Source: an uncultured Parabacteroides sp. | GTDB lineage: Bacteria; Bacteroidota; Bacteroidia; Bacteroidales; Tannerellaceae | Direction: 5' to 3' | DNA: 47,459 nucleotides | NCBI GenBank assembly: GCA_934725305.1 | Contig: CAKVBA010000020.1 | Location: 1 to 47,459, forward strand | Shown here: one piece after another, positions 1 through 9,243 of the stretch | How positions within the stretch are numbered: position 1 is the stretch's first letter | How the letters are laid out: each line of letters begins with the position of its first letter | The notes under the pieces: generated by a model | Seen by the model: only the letters and a program-made list of their open reading frames with translations | What the model was told of the DNA's origin: nothing | Databases searched by the model: none | Program-made: the position numbers and the translations under genes

Positions 1-35
1 TGATTTAAATATCAAGGATTTAGGATAAACTTCAC

Positions 36-1163
36 GTGAAAAAATACTGTTTTTTTCTTTGCAGCGTTGAAGTTGGGGTAAGCATCAACGAGACCTCAAA
101 GATGAATGAAGTCATTGAAAAGATTGAATTGATACCTTTACAAACCGATACAAACTGCTTTGTTTCGGCCTACGACAAAGTGGAATATAGCAAAGAGCTG
201 GACATGTATATGCTTTTAGACAAACGAATGGTTGTATCTCTCTTTGGTGGAGATGGAACCTTTTTAGGAGATTCTAAGAACCATATAGGAGATAGTCCTA
301 ATGAATATAGAACGGCAGTGGATGTGAGTTACAATCCCCACTCCAAATCCATAGAAATATTGAATCCTTTCGGTAACATTTATCGATATGATACCTCTTT
401 TCAATTCCAAGAAAAAATCAGCCTTGAAAAGAATGATAAAGTCTATGCTCGTTTTTATCCCCTCAGCAAAGATGAATATATACTTACACCTGCCATGACT
501 GGCTATCAAGATGCCATTTTGCTCTTTTGCAATTATACAAACAAACAGATAGCTAAACAGGTCAGTTATCAAGAAGACTGCATTTCGTCCATCACCATGA
601 ACTATAATCCCTTCTTCAAGGTAAAGAACGAACTTATCTTTTCTCCGCTAAATCTGAATTATCATTTTTATCGAATCGATAAGACTCAACAGAAGATCAC
701 CCCTATCATTCAACTCGATTTACAGAAGGATGCCATCAACAGAACTTCATTGATCGATCAATTTGGAGAACCCTCGCGAAAGAATAACGATCGGGAAAAT
801 GTAGAACAGAATCTTAAGGTATTGAATGAAATCAATGCTCACCTGCTCAATTCCGGCCAACCTTTACCTATCATCAAATTCTACAATGAAAGATATGTCT
901 ATGTTTATTTCCTGCAAAAGAATAGACGAATCAGCTACATCTATAATAAAGAAAGACATCAAAGCTATCTATTAACAGATAAAGCTCCCCAAAGATTATA
1001 TTTTTGCTTGGGATTACAAGATAACTGTCTCTTTGCGCTCGTTCAGCCTTATGAGATAGAGGAATATATTGATCCTGCTCTTCTATCTACTGAACACCAA
1101 CAGATCCTTCAATCCATCCAAGACGAAGACAACCCCATTGTGGTTAAGTACTATTTGAAATAA
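36..1163 (+). CDS. 6-bladed beta-propeller protein (BF3164/DUF5128-like), damaged export signal
   Basis: The 375-residue protein has the pattern of the Bacteroidetes 6-bladed beta-propeller lipoproteins: an opening IEKIELIPLQT segment, then repeated strand-rich blades (for example LFGGDGTFLGD near residue 70 and IEILNPFGNIYRYD near residue 106). Members are usually secreted lipoproteins of unknown role. The only upstream start is GTG at 36, because an in-frame stop lies at 21-23. The resulting N-terminus has only a few hydrophobic residues and no lipobox, so the usual signal peptide looks shortened. The next in-frame ATG is at 102 and would give no signal at all. A strong hairpin follows the gene. 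The family call is fairly safe; function and localisation are unknown. Confidence 0.7.
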   Translation: MKKYCFFLCSVEVGVSINETSKMNEVIEKIELIPLQTDTNCFVSAYDKVEYSKELDMYMLLDKRMVVSLFGGDGTFLGDSKNHIGDSPNEYRTAVDVSYNPHSKSIEILNPFGNIYRYDTSFQFQEKISLEKNDKVYARFYPLSKDEYILTPAMTGYQDAILLFCNYTNKQIAKQVSYQEDCISSITMNYNPFFKVKNELIFSPLNLNYHFYRIDKTQQKITPIIQLDLQKDAINRTSLIDQFGEPSRKNNDRENVEQNLKVLNEINAHLLNSGQPLPIIKFYNERYVYVYFLQKNRRISYIYNKERHQSYLLTDKAPQRLYFCLGLQDNCLFALVQPYEIEEYIDPALLSTEHQQILQSIQDEDNPIVVKYYLK

Positions 1164-1195
1164 CGACAGCTCTTTTCAAATGGAAATCCTTTGAC

Positions 1196-1238
1196 AATCC
1201 CTCTCTTTTTTCTATTTTCACGAAAAAAGAGAGGGATT
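1196..1238. terminator. Perfect 17-bp inverted repeat between the propeller gene and the permease
   Basis: The arms 1196-1212 and 1222-1238 are perfectly complementary over 17 bp around a 9-nt loop. The stem top is A/T-rich and the base is AATCCCTCTC. It looks like a strong intrinsic terminator for the upstream gene. Its right arm ends four bases before the ATG of the downstream permease, so it also covers that gene's ribosome-binding region. Confidence 0.8.
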
Positions 1239-1242
1239 TCTT

Positions 1243-3618
1243 ATGCAATCTATACTATTAAAACTCATCTTCCGCAGTTGGTGGAGAAACAAACTCTTTG
1301 CTGTCATCTCCATCATCAGCCTGGCCGTTGGACTCACCTGCACCAACATGCTCATCTCCTATGTGCTATACGAATTGGGCATCGAATCGGACAATCCCAA
1401 TAAGGAGCATATCATCTACATGGCCCAAGATTCACCGATGGCCAGTGGCGAACAGGTGTCATACATCGCCGGCAACATTCCTATAGAGCTAAAGGAACGC
1501 TATCCCGAAGTTCGCTCCTTTTTGCGCACCAACCAGCTGCAGAGCGAATATATCCGCATCGGTGACAACAGCTATGAATCTCCGCTTATCCTATCGGCCG
1601 ACACCACACTGACCGACCTCTTCTCCTATCAAATAGTGGCAGGCAATCTGAAACAGGCGTTAAGTGAATCGGGAAAGATTGCTTTGACAGAAACATATGC
1701 CCAAAAACTCTTTGGAGAGCAAGATCCAATAGGACAAATGCTCTTTATCTACTCGGAAGAGACCCGAAAAGAGACACATTATGAGGTGGCTGCTGTGATT
1801 AAAGAATATCGCCAATCTTTCCTCTCATTCGATGCTGTTGTAGGCAATAGCAGTTCGTTTTGGGGCGGTCCCACACTACTCTTGGTTAATAGCTCTTTCA
1901 ATAGCAAGACCTTTGGCCATAAACTGAAAGAGGATCATGTACCCACCTTGCAAGGAAACATTGGTCAATATTACTTCTACACACTGCAGGAGAGCTATTT
2001 CCACTACAATCACTACAATCAGGAGAGCATCTCCTATTTCAACCGCAATCAGAAAACGCTGCTCTATGTGGGATTCTTCTCAGCTCTGCTGATCCTGTTG
2101 ATTGCCTGTTTCAACTACATCAATCTGAGTTTCTCGCGCATCTTGCAACAGGTGAAGATGATCTATATAGAAAAGCTGGTGGGATCAACACCTCGTCAGA
2201 TCTATACCCAACTGCTGGCAGACACCTTCATGACGGTATTGATAGCCTTCGGACTATCTCTGCTCGTCACAGTGCTGTTGCTGCCCCATTTCAATCAGAT
2301 GGTGTCGGGGCGACTGACACTCTCCTTCTTCTTCAGCGGACAGGTGTTGCCACTCTTGGTGTTTTTCATCCTGCTCTTCTCCCTGTTGCCGGCCAACTAT
2401 ATGAGCCATAAGATTATCGGTCTGTCTGAGACCCACTATCGCAACAGCTTTACGGGAGTGAGTCGACAGCGCATCACCGCTACGTTGTCAGTGGTTCAAT
2501 TTGCCATCTCCATCGGACTGCTGTTTGCCCTATTTACCAGCAGCCGCCAACTCCATCTGATTCAAGACCGGGGAGAAGGCTTCCTGCATCTCTATGAGAT
2601 AGCCGATTGGTCGGAAGATGCTCCTGCCTACATAGCCCGTTTTGCGCAAGAGGCCCGACGGAATCCACAGATTGATCAGATCTCCCTACAAAAGGGTTCT
2701 CTCTTTTTCTATAACCTACGCCAGCTGATTATCAAAGATGAAAAGGGTGGAGAAAGATACTATTCCATGGCACAATTCTGTGGAGACAGCCTCTATTTAG
2801 ATCTATTGCACTTGCCCATCTTACAGGGACTTCCCATCGAAAAGGCCCAACAAATCTATAAACATCCGGTCTATATCAACGAGACCTTTGCCCGTGTATT
2901 GGTGCCGAAAGGGGATAATCCGGTGGGCAAACCGGTACATCTCTATGATACAGATTTTGGTTCGATGGAAAAACAGGGAGAAGAACCCACGGTCATTGCA
3001 GGCATTATCCGTGACATGCACACCCATTCTCTGCAAGAAGAGGTACAGCCCAGCATGACCTACATCCAAAATGATGCACTCTATAACAGTGTGTTGGTTC
3101 GTCTGCCCAGAAGCAATCAAGCCGAGAGTCTTGCCTTGTTAAAGAGATGTTGGGAGCAGGTCAATCCCAACCGACATGTCAGTTACACCGATCTCTATAG
3201 CAAATATCTGTCGCTCAACCAAAAGACGATCGAGTTCTTCCAACTTATACAGCTCTATGCTATAATCAGTCTGCTGCTGACGGCCTCGGGCCTGTTTGGC
3301 ATTGTACTTTATGCCACAGAGCAACGTACCAAAGAGATTGGCATTCGCAAGATCAATGGCGCGGGACTGATGGATATTCTGCTATTGCTCTGCCAGCAAT
3401 ATCTTCTGTGGATTGCCATAGCCTTTGCCTTGGCTACACCCATCACTTGGTATTTGTTGGCAGATTGGTTGGCAGGCTTCCATTACCGCATCTCTATCTC
3501 TGGATGGGAAAGTCTGCTGGCTGGCATAACGGTTCTTGCCATCACACTGTTTATAGCCGGATTCATCAGCTATCGGATAGCCGTGCGCAACCCGGTCAAG
3601 GCTTTACGTAGTGAGTAG
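1243..3618 (+). CDS. ABC transporter permease, MacB/FtsX type, two-repeat form
   Basis: The 791-residue protein is an inner-membrane permease with two tandem FtsX/MacB units. The N-terminal membrane helix lies near residues 16-40, followed by a large periplasmic MacB_PCD-like domain containing the motif LTETYAQKLFGEQDPIGQ near residue 148. Further helices are near 275-395, and another helix near 415-435 starts the second half. A second periplasmic domain follows, and the final helices are near 675-780, ending in RNPVKALRSE, a typical FtsX-family tail. Such Bacteroidetes permeases pair with LolD-like ATPases and often sit beside two-component genes; here the ATPase is at 8547. The substrate is unknown. 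The start codon lies immediately after a 17-bp hairpin. Confidence 0.88.
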   Translation: MQSILLKLIFRSWWRNKLFAVISIISLAVGLTCTNMLISYVLYELGIESDNPNKEHIIYMAQDSPMASGEQVSYIAGNIPIELKERYPEVRSFLRTNQLQSEYIRIGDNSYESPLILSADTTLTDLFSYQIVAGNLKQALSESGKIALTETYAQKLFGEQDPIGQMLFIYSEETRKETHYEVAAVIKEYRQSFLSFDAVVGNSSSFWGGPTLLLVNSSFNSKTFGHKLKEDHVPTLQGNIGQYYFYTLQESYFHYNHYNQESISYFNRNQKTLLYVGFFSALLILLIACFNYINLSFSRILQQVKMIYIEKLVGSTPRQIYTQLLADTFMTVLIAFGLSLLVTVLLLPHFNQMVSGRLTLSFFFSGQVLPLLVFFILLFSLLPANYMSHKIIGLSETHYRNSFTGVSRQRITATLSVVQFAISIGLLFALFTSSRQLHLIQDRGEGFLHLYEIADWSEDAPAYIARFAQEARRNPQIDQISLQKGSLFFYNLRQLIIKDEKGGERYYSMAQFCGDSLYLDLLHLPILQGLPIEKAQQIYKHPVYINETFARVLVPKGDNPVGKPVHLYDTDFGSMEKQGEEPTVIAGIIRDMHTHSLQEEVQPSMTYIQNDALYNSVLVRLPRSNQAESLALLKRCWEQVNPNRHVSYTDLYSKYLSLNQKTIEFFQLIQLYAIISLLLTASGLFGIVLYATEQRTKEIGIRKINGAGLMDILLLLCQQYLLWIAIAFALATPITWYLLADWLAGFHYRISISGWESLLAGITVLAITLFIAGFISYRIAVRNPVKALRSE

Positions 3619-3658
3619 TAGCTCTACAAGTAAATCGGATAAGAGTATCCTGCTACTT

Positions 3659-4575
3659 CTATAATGCTTTAACGATTTCCACAGATAATCTGGTCATATC
3701 AGCAATATCTTCAGCTGATATGACCCTTCTGTTTCATTCGCTTAGCGGTAGCCATAGAGGATCTTTTTTCTCCTTCCGCTCTGCCTAACTCATGTTCCTT
3801 GATATAACTCTTTCGCATATTGGTGTCGAGCACATTTTTCCAATCACGATAGGTTCTTCAAACTTTCCCAATATTCACTCCGCATTTGTGGAGTAAAGGC
3901 TGCTATTTCTGTGGCTTCAAACAGACTCTTGAATACGCACTCATGCAGAGCGACAGGGCGTTCCTGCAGACCGGATAGATTACAGAGGGCAAACATCCAT
4001 TTGTCGAGCATTGTTTCAAGCTCCTGCTCGGTCTTGTTGAACTTCGGCATTTCCAGATAGATAAAGGTCGGCTTGTTGCTGAACACTTCGCGTGTATGAA
4101 GGTCAACCAACTTTATCTGATGAAGGAAACGGTCCGATCCGCTATCATGGAAGATGAAATTGAGAATATTAATGACATAAATTTCTTTCAACCCATAATC
4201 CCATTCGCCCCGAGGAGCCTGCTCAAGGATTGGGAAAGTGGCATAATAGATACTGCGGTCTTTGAAAAACTGCGGTTCACCACGCTGTATTTCCACCAGG
4301 ATCTTCTCGCCTTTGTCGGTCTCGCAATACACAACAAAGGCACCACGGCGATCATCTTCCTGCGTTTCCAAATATTCTGTATTCCGGTAGGTAACATTCG
4401 TGATTACCTCCTTGTCCAACAACAAGGCATTCAAGAAACTGATCAGCAGCTCCTTATTATCATCAGTTCCAAACAATAGTTTGAACCCAAAGTCGGTGTA
4501 TGGATTGATATAACGGTCTTTCAGTCCTTCTGTTCCCCTATTTACTTTTGATTTATTTTCTTGAAACTTGAACGA
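3659..4575 (-). pseudogene. Decayed Rpn/PD-(D/E)XK nuclease family transposase-like gene (PF12784 type)
   Basis: The minus strand encodes a recognisable family member broken in several places. The N-terminal part reads RYINPYTDFGFKLLFGTDD and is open from about 4575, but no ATG remains; the first usable start is an internal TTG at 4476. The central nuclease-like core, including ILVEIQRGEPQFFKDRSIYY, is intact to a stop at 3844. A shift of one base near 3852 restores YRDWKNVLDTNMRKSYIKEHELG and continues to a stop at 3711. A second shift near 3721-3727 restores a tail ending in DIADMTRLSVEIVKAL at 3659. Such genes occur in many copies in Bacteroidetes and are linked to mobile elements or recombination. 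The remnant sits between the permease and the regulators. Confidence 0.85.
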
Positions 4576-4631
4576 TTATCCTAATAAAAGTCATCTAAAA
4601 ACACTTAAATCAGGCATTCAACACGCTTTGA

Positions 4632-5465
4632 CTAAAAGATTACAAACGTTACCTGATAACCCGGCACAGGCCACTCTGCCAAACGAAGATCTCTACCCTG
4701 CCGGATCATCATCTGTCTGGAAAGCGACAACCCGATGCCCGAACCGCTTGTTTTGGTAGTAAAGAAAGGAACAAATATCTCCTGCCGCAGTTCAAGCGGA
4801 ATGGATGCGCCATTATTGCTGACACACAATCCCTTTATCCAACGAACATCAATGCGAGTTGCCCCGGCCTCACAAGCATTCTTTACCAGATTGATCAATA
4901 CCTGCCGCAACATTTGCTCATCGACCAACATCGTGACAGAGGAAGGAATGGAGATATGCCACTCTACATTCGTATAAAGCGGTTTCACTCCTTCAACAAA
5001 GGAGGCCAAAGAAACCTCCGTGACAACCGGCTCCTGCAGTTCGGCCAGCTTCCGGTAGTTCTCCACAAATAAGGAAAGGCCACGGGTTGTGTCATAAATC
5101 GCACGGATTCCCTCTTCATACGCTGTTCCGGTAATAGCCGGCGATTCCAGATAAGCCTGACTGATACTGGCAATAGGCGTCATAGCATTCATGATTTCAT
5201 GGGTGAGCACGCGGGTTAACCGCTGCCACGACTCCACCTCATTGCGGGCAAGCAGCGACGCAATGTCTTGTCCGGTCTGATTAAGAGCCTCTTGCAACGC
5301 CCGTTCACCCCAAAACAAGCCCTTCAGTGGCAGGCGAAAGGTAAACTCCTCATTCCGAATAGCCTCACGCATCAGATGGGCTCTATCTTTCAACAGCTGC
5401 TGATGATAATAAAACCAACCGAAGAAGACAACAACAGCAAGGATAAGAATCAATAACAGAATCAT
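4632..5465 (-). CDS. Sensor histidine kinase, NtrB-like core with one membrane helix
   Basis: The 277-residue protein starts with one hydrophobic helix (residues 1-17). A short linker leads to a kinase core with H-box TRVLTHEIMN (His89), N-box NLVKNAC (192-198), VSNNG, FFTTK and GSGIGL (241-246). It would autophosphorylate and pass phosphate to the regulator encoded just upstream. The start overlaps the regulator's stop as ATGA (5462-5465), which suggests translational coupling. Related kinases are usually over 400 residues with a periplasmic sensor; this one has almost none, so it may sense through its membrane helix or another protein. The next genes are ABC permeases, a common pairing in Bacteroides. 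Catalytic motifs look complete. Confidence 0.88.
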   Translation of the reverse strand: MILLLILILAVVVFFGWFYYHQQLLKDRAHLMREAIRNEEFTFRLPLKGLFWGERALQEALNQTGQDIASLLARNEVESWQRLTRVLTHEIMNAMTPIASISQAYLESPAITGTAYEEGIRAIYDTTRGLSLFVENYRKLAELQEPVVTEVSLASFVEGVKPLYTNVEWHISIPSSVTMLVDEQMLRQVLINLVKNACEAGATRIDVRWIKGLCVSNNGASIPLELRQEIFVPFFTTKTSGSGIGLSLSRQMMIRQGRDLRLAEWPVPGYQVTFVIF

Positions 5466-5986
5466 AACTTCTTCATTTTAGTATAAAGTGTCTGCCGCGT
5501 GATACCCAACAGCTCTGCCGCCCGACTGATATTACCATGGCATCGCTCCACTACCTTTTGTACATGTTCTCGCTCTAACTGATCCAGCGAAACAACTGAA
5601 CGGCTGTTATCAATCGCATCCTTTAAGATTCTGATCAGCTCCTGATTATCCCAAGGCTTGGTAATAAAATCGGCAGCGCCACTTTTCAGTCCGCGAACGG
5701 CCAGCTGCACATCTGCATAAGCCGTAATGAGGACAACCGGAATGCCGGGATGGCGTTTGTGTATCGCCTGCAACCATAACAGGCCATCATGCCCTGAATT
5801 GGTTCCGAGTGTGAAATTCATATCCAACAACACAACGTCAACCTCCTCTTGACTAAGCAACGGTAAGATTGTTTCTGGCGTTGTGCGTGTAAGGATCTTT
5901 TCAAACCATTCGGACAAACAGATCTTGACAGCTGTCAAGATAGCCGGATTATCATCGACCACCAATATTGTTCCATAATTTGCCAT
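5462..5986 (-). CDS. Response regulator, receiver plus Fis-type HTH, without an AAA+ domain
   Basis: The receiver domain (residues 1-125) has the acidic pair D11/D12, phospho-acceptor D55 in LLDMNF, T88 and K110 in TKPW. A linker of about 10 residues leads to a Fis-type helix-turn-helix (133-174, RAAELLGITRQTLYTKMKKL). Bacteroides regulators with this HTH are usually NtrC-like, with a sigma-54 AAA+ module of about 240 residues between the two domains. That module is absent here, giving a PrrA/ActR-like layout that cannot act through sigma-54 remodelling. It is co-transcribed with the kinase and divergent from the permease at 6193. The likely operator is the palindrome at 6069-6087. Confidence 0.9.
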   Translation of the reverse strand: MANYGTILVVDDNPAILTAVKICLSEWFEKILTRTTPETILPLLSQEEVDVVLLDMNFTLGTNSGHDGLLWLQAIHKRHPGIPVVLITAYADVQLAVRGLKSGAADFITKPWDNQELIRILKDAIDNSRSVVSLDQLEREHVQKVVERCHGNISRAAELLGITRQTLYTKMKKL

Positions 5987-6068
5987 ATATTATTTGTATC
6001 TATTTTTACTTTGTAAACAACCCAATGCGCCTCTGTACGTTTTTATGATGGTAAATATACATAAAAGA

Positions 6069-6110
6069 TTGTATGATAATCATACAACAATGTGTCTAAT
6101 TTTCATACAA
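6069..6110. promoter_or_regulatory. Candidate operator: perfect 19-bp palindrome plus a third half-site
   Basis: Positions 6069-6087 read TTGTATGATAATCATACAA, two 9-bp arms around a single central base. The half-site CATACAA recurs at 6104-6110, 23 bp from the first copy (6081-6087). The sites sit in the 206-bp gap between the divergent regulator and permease genes, where a Fis-type dimeric regulator would be expected to bind. That this regulator binds here is inferred from position and symmetry. Confidence 0.7.
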
Positions 6111-6192
6111 TCTATCAATAAAGCGTCAGACTCTCATGGGAAAAAAGAAAGTCACTTCTATCTTTATCGACGAATAACAAAACAGTAAAAGC

Positions 6193-8520
6193 ATGAAAAC
6201 GTATCTTGTCTTTTTAAGTCGCAACAAAATCTACACAGCTATTCAGTTTTTCGGACTTACAATAGCTTTCGGATTTATCATTCTGCTCGGGGCCTACGCC
6301 AAGACAGAATTCAGTGTAGGGAAAACACATCCCTATGCAAAAGAGATTTATGCCATCGGATCCAGCGATATGATAGGCATGACTTTGGGAACCGGACCGG
6401 AGTTTTTCCCCTCTCTGCCCGAAGTGAAAGAATGGACTCGAGTGACCAGAGAAAAGGAGAAAGACGTGACAATCGATAAAGATTATTACGTAACGAACAT
6501 CTTGGCTATCGATTCCAACTTCTTCCGCTTTTTCCACTATGCTCCGCGTCTGATAACATCTTCTCAACCAGAGCTTCAATCTCACCAAGGCGTCATCCTT
6601 TCGGAAACATTCGCCCGCAAAGCCTTTGGCAACGAGAACCCAATCGGCCGCACACTGACCTATCAGAAAGATCAGACGTTAACGGTTGAGGGTATAATGA
6701 AAGATTTCGGACCTGAAGATCTATGGGAATCTGTTGACCTGATTATCCCGATGGAGCTGATGAAGAAAGAGTATCAATGGATGGATAATTTCGGTATGAT
6801 CCAGACCTTTGTCAAACTGAATGAAGGAACTTCACCGGAATTATTCAAACAAAAACTATTGAATAAATATATCTCTTATTGGAAAGATTGGCAAGTTGAA
6901 AAAGGTAGCTTTTTATGGGGCGTTTCCCTGACCCGTTGGGATGATCTCTATTTTTCTCCGCTGAATAAATGGAGCATTCGTAATGGAAATCCGGAAACCG
7001 TAAAAATACTGTTGTTTGTGGCCTTGGTATTGTTGATCTCTGCTCTGTTCAACTATATCAATCTGACCGTATCACAAACCGGCAAACGGGCGCACGAGAT
7101 GGCTACCCGCCGACTATTGGGTGACTCTTCTGCCCGCATCGTCTTACGCTATCTACAGGAATCCGTTCTCTTTACCTTTTTCTGTGGTTTGGCGGGCTGC
7201 CTCATTGCACTGCTAATAAAACCCTCTATGGATCAGATGCTATCAACGACTATCGTCTTGACTCCGAGCCTCACAAATATAGCATTTCTCGCCTTACTGC
7301 TGCTACTGACGGGTCTCGTTTCCGGCTTGCTTCCGGCAGGAATCGTAGCGCGCTTTAAGCCGCTGGATATTGTGAAAGGTAACTTCCGGCTACAAAACAA
7401 ACTGCTATTCAGCCGCCTGTTTATTGTGGCCCAAAACGTCATCAGCACCGTATTGATCGCCATGGGACTAACGGCAGCAGCTCAGATGAATCACCTGATG
7501 ACGCTATCTTGGGGATACAACACGAACGACCTTGCTTTCATCAGATCGTGGGAAATAGGTGCTACTATAGATAAACAACAGATACTAAAGGAACGGCTAC
7601 AGGCTTTACCTCAAGTTGCAGAGGTATCCATTGCTCGTCAACTACCTATGGATTGTGGTCATAATGGCGTACATCAACCTGACGAAGAAGAAATATCGTG
7701 GCTCAATCTTTCCTGCATTGATAGTACCGCCTTCCGAATGTTGGGATTCCAAATCATCGAACAATATACCGATCCTGTGCCGGGCATGATGTGGATCACA
7801 GAAGAGACTCGCGACCGATATGGCATTTCTGCGCAAAAGCCCTATTTCGGCAATACGAATTATCTTAATAAGGTATGTGGCATCATACGCAACTATCAGT
7901 CTCTAAGTCCACTCTCAACACCGATGCCCGATTCACACAGTGCGGTTCAGATAATTGGTTCCAAAGGTTTTCTTAGCAAACAACTCCTTCGAACACAGGG
8001 CAACCATCAAGAGGCTCTGAAAGCCATCCGGCAAACCTGCCGCGAAGTAAGTCAAGAGATATTGGGATTTCCCAAAGAGTTACCGATGTGGTATATCGAC
8101 GACTATATGCACGACGAACTGACCGGCGAACGGAAGAGCATGATGCTGGTGCTTTGCTTTATGCTGATCTCTATCCTCATCTCGGCCTTTGGTCTCTTTG
8201 CCATGTCGATCAGCTATAGCGAACAGCAGAGTAAACGAGTAGCCGTGTGCAAAGTGATGGGAGCATCCACCGGCAGCGTTGTATGGAGTCTTTCCCGTAG
8301 TTTCATGCTGCTCTCTCTATTGGCAAGCCTTATTGCTATACCTGTCAGCATAAAATCGATCCAGGAATATCTTTCGGAATTCTATTACCGTATCGATTTT
8401 CCCTGGTATATCATTATCATTTCGGTTGTAGCTGCCTGGGGCGTTGCGTTTGCCTCTATCATAGGCCAAACACTAAAAGTGGCACTCCGAAACCCGATAA
8501 AGAGTCTGAAAGCAGAATAA
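6193..8520 (+). CDS. ABC transporter permease, MacB/FtsX type, two-repeat form
   Basis: The 775-residue permease has the same architecture as the one at 1243. There is a first helix near residues 14-34, a MacB_PCD-like periplasmic domain with ILSETFARKAFGNENPIGRTL near residue 135, and a helix group near 270-395. A second half begins with a helix near 410-430. The C-terminal helices are near 645-765, with the closing motif RNPIKSLKAE. The ATPase gene follows after 26 bp, so the two are almost certainly one operon. It is divergent from the response regulator and probably controlled through the palindrome at 6069. The exported substrate is unknown. Sequence divergence from the permease at 1243 is high, so this is not a recent duplication. 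Confidence 0.9.
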   Translation: MKTYLVFLSRNKIYTAIQFFGLTIAFGFIILLGAYAKTEFSVGKTHPYAKEIYAIGSSDMIGMTLGTGPEFFPSLPEVKEWTRVTREKEKDVTIDKDYYVTNILAIDSNFFRFFHYAPRLITSSQPELQSHQGVILSETFARKAFGNENPIGRTLTYQKDQTLTVEGIMKDFGPEDLWESVDLIIPMELMKKEYQWMDNFGMIQTFVKLNEGTSPELFKQKLLNKYISYWKDWQVEKGSFLWGVSLTRWDDLYFSPLNKWSIRNGNPETVKILLFVALVLLISALFNYINLTVSQTGKRAHEMATRRLLGDSSARIVLRYLQESVLFTFFCGLAGCLIALLIKPSMDQMLSTTIVLTPSLTNIAFLALLLLLTGLVSGLLPAGIVARFKPLDIVKGNFRLQNKLLFSRLFIVAQNVISTVLIAMGLTAAAQMNHLMTLSWGYNTNDLAFIRSWEIGATIDKQQILKERLQALPQVAEVSIARQLPMDCGHNGVHQPDEEEISWLNLSCIDSTAFRMLGFQIIEQYTDPVPGMMWITEETRDRYGISAQKPYFGNTNYLNKVCGIIRNYQSLSPLSTPMPDSHSAVQIIGSKGFLSKQLLRTQGNHQEALKAIRQTCREVSQEILGFPKELPMWYIDDYMHDELTGERKSMMLVLCFMLISILISAFGLFAMSISYSEQQSKRVAVCKVMGASTGSVVWSLSRSFMLLSLLASLIAIPVSIKSIQEYLSEFYYRIDFPWYIIIISVVAAWGVAFASIIGQTLKVALRNPIKSLKAE

Positions 8521-8546
8521 GTAATCATTATAACAGATATTACACC

Positions 8547-9224
8547 ATGATAAAGATAGAACAACTAAGCAAGAGCTTCCGTACAGAAGAAATTGAAACC
8601 ATTGCCCTCAACGGTATTGATCTTGAAGTGAAAAAAGGAGAATTTGTGGCTATTATGGGTCCCAGCGGATGCGGCAAATCAACGCTGTTGCATATTCTCG
8701 GATTACTGGATAATCCGGACCAGGGAAATTACTTTCTGGATGGCGAAGAGGTGGGACACCTGAAAGAGAAAGACCGGACACGCTATCGCAAAGGGCGCAT
8801 CGGTTTCGTGTTTCAAAGTTTCAACCTGATTGACGAACTGACAGTGGAAGAGAATGTTGACCTGCAGTTGAAATATCTCGGTGTGGCCAAGGCCGACCGC
8901 AAACAGCAGGTGCTCGACATCCTTCGTAAGGTGCGCCTCAGCCAGCGGGCCAAACATTATCCGCAGCAGTTGTCGGGCGGTCAACAGCAACGTGTTGCCA
9001 TCGCGAGAGCTATCGTTGGCAAGCCAAAGCTGATATTAGCCGATGAGCCTACCGGCAATCTCGACTCGAAGAACAGCCATGATGTGATGGAGCTGCTCAA
9101 GCAATTGAATGCAGAAGGAACAACCATCGTGATGGTGACTCACTCGCAACACGATGCCACTTATGCCGACCGCATCGTCAACCTATTTGACGGACAGATT
9201 GTAACTGAATTAACCGAGTGGTAA
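8547..9224 (+). CDS. ABC transporter ATP-binding protein, LolD/MacB type
   Basis: The 225-residue protein has every ABC ATPase motif: Walker A GPSGCGKST (38-46), Q-loop Gln90, signature LSGGQ (142-146), Walker B LILADEP (162-168) and H-loop His199. Length and sequence fit the LolD/MacB/FtsE group, which powers permeases of the MacB/FtsX type. It lies 26 bp after the permease at 6193 and is the only ATPase in the cluster, so it could also serve the permease at 1243. The product acts at the cytoplasmic face of the inner membrane. What the complex moves is not visible from the sequence. Confidence 0.95.
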   Translation: MIKIEQLSKSFRTEEIETIALNGIDLEVKKGEFVAIMGPSGCGKSTLLHILGLLDNPDQGNYFLDGEEVGHLKEKDRTRYRKGRIGFVFQSFNLIDELTVEENVDLQLKYLGVAKADRKQQVLDILRKVRLSQRAKHYPQQLSGGQQQRVAIARAIVGKPKLILADEPTGNLDSKNSHDVMELLKQLNAEGTTIVMVTHSQHDATYADRIVNLFDGQIVTELTEW

Positions 9225-9243
9225 CAGGAAACCGATATGAGGT

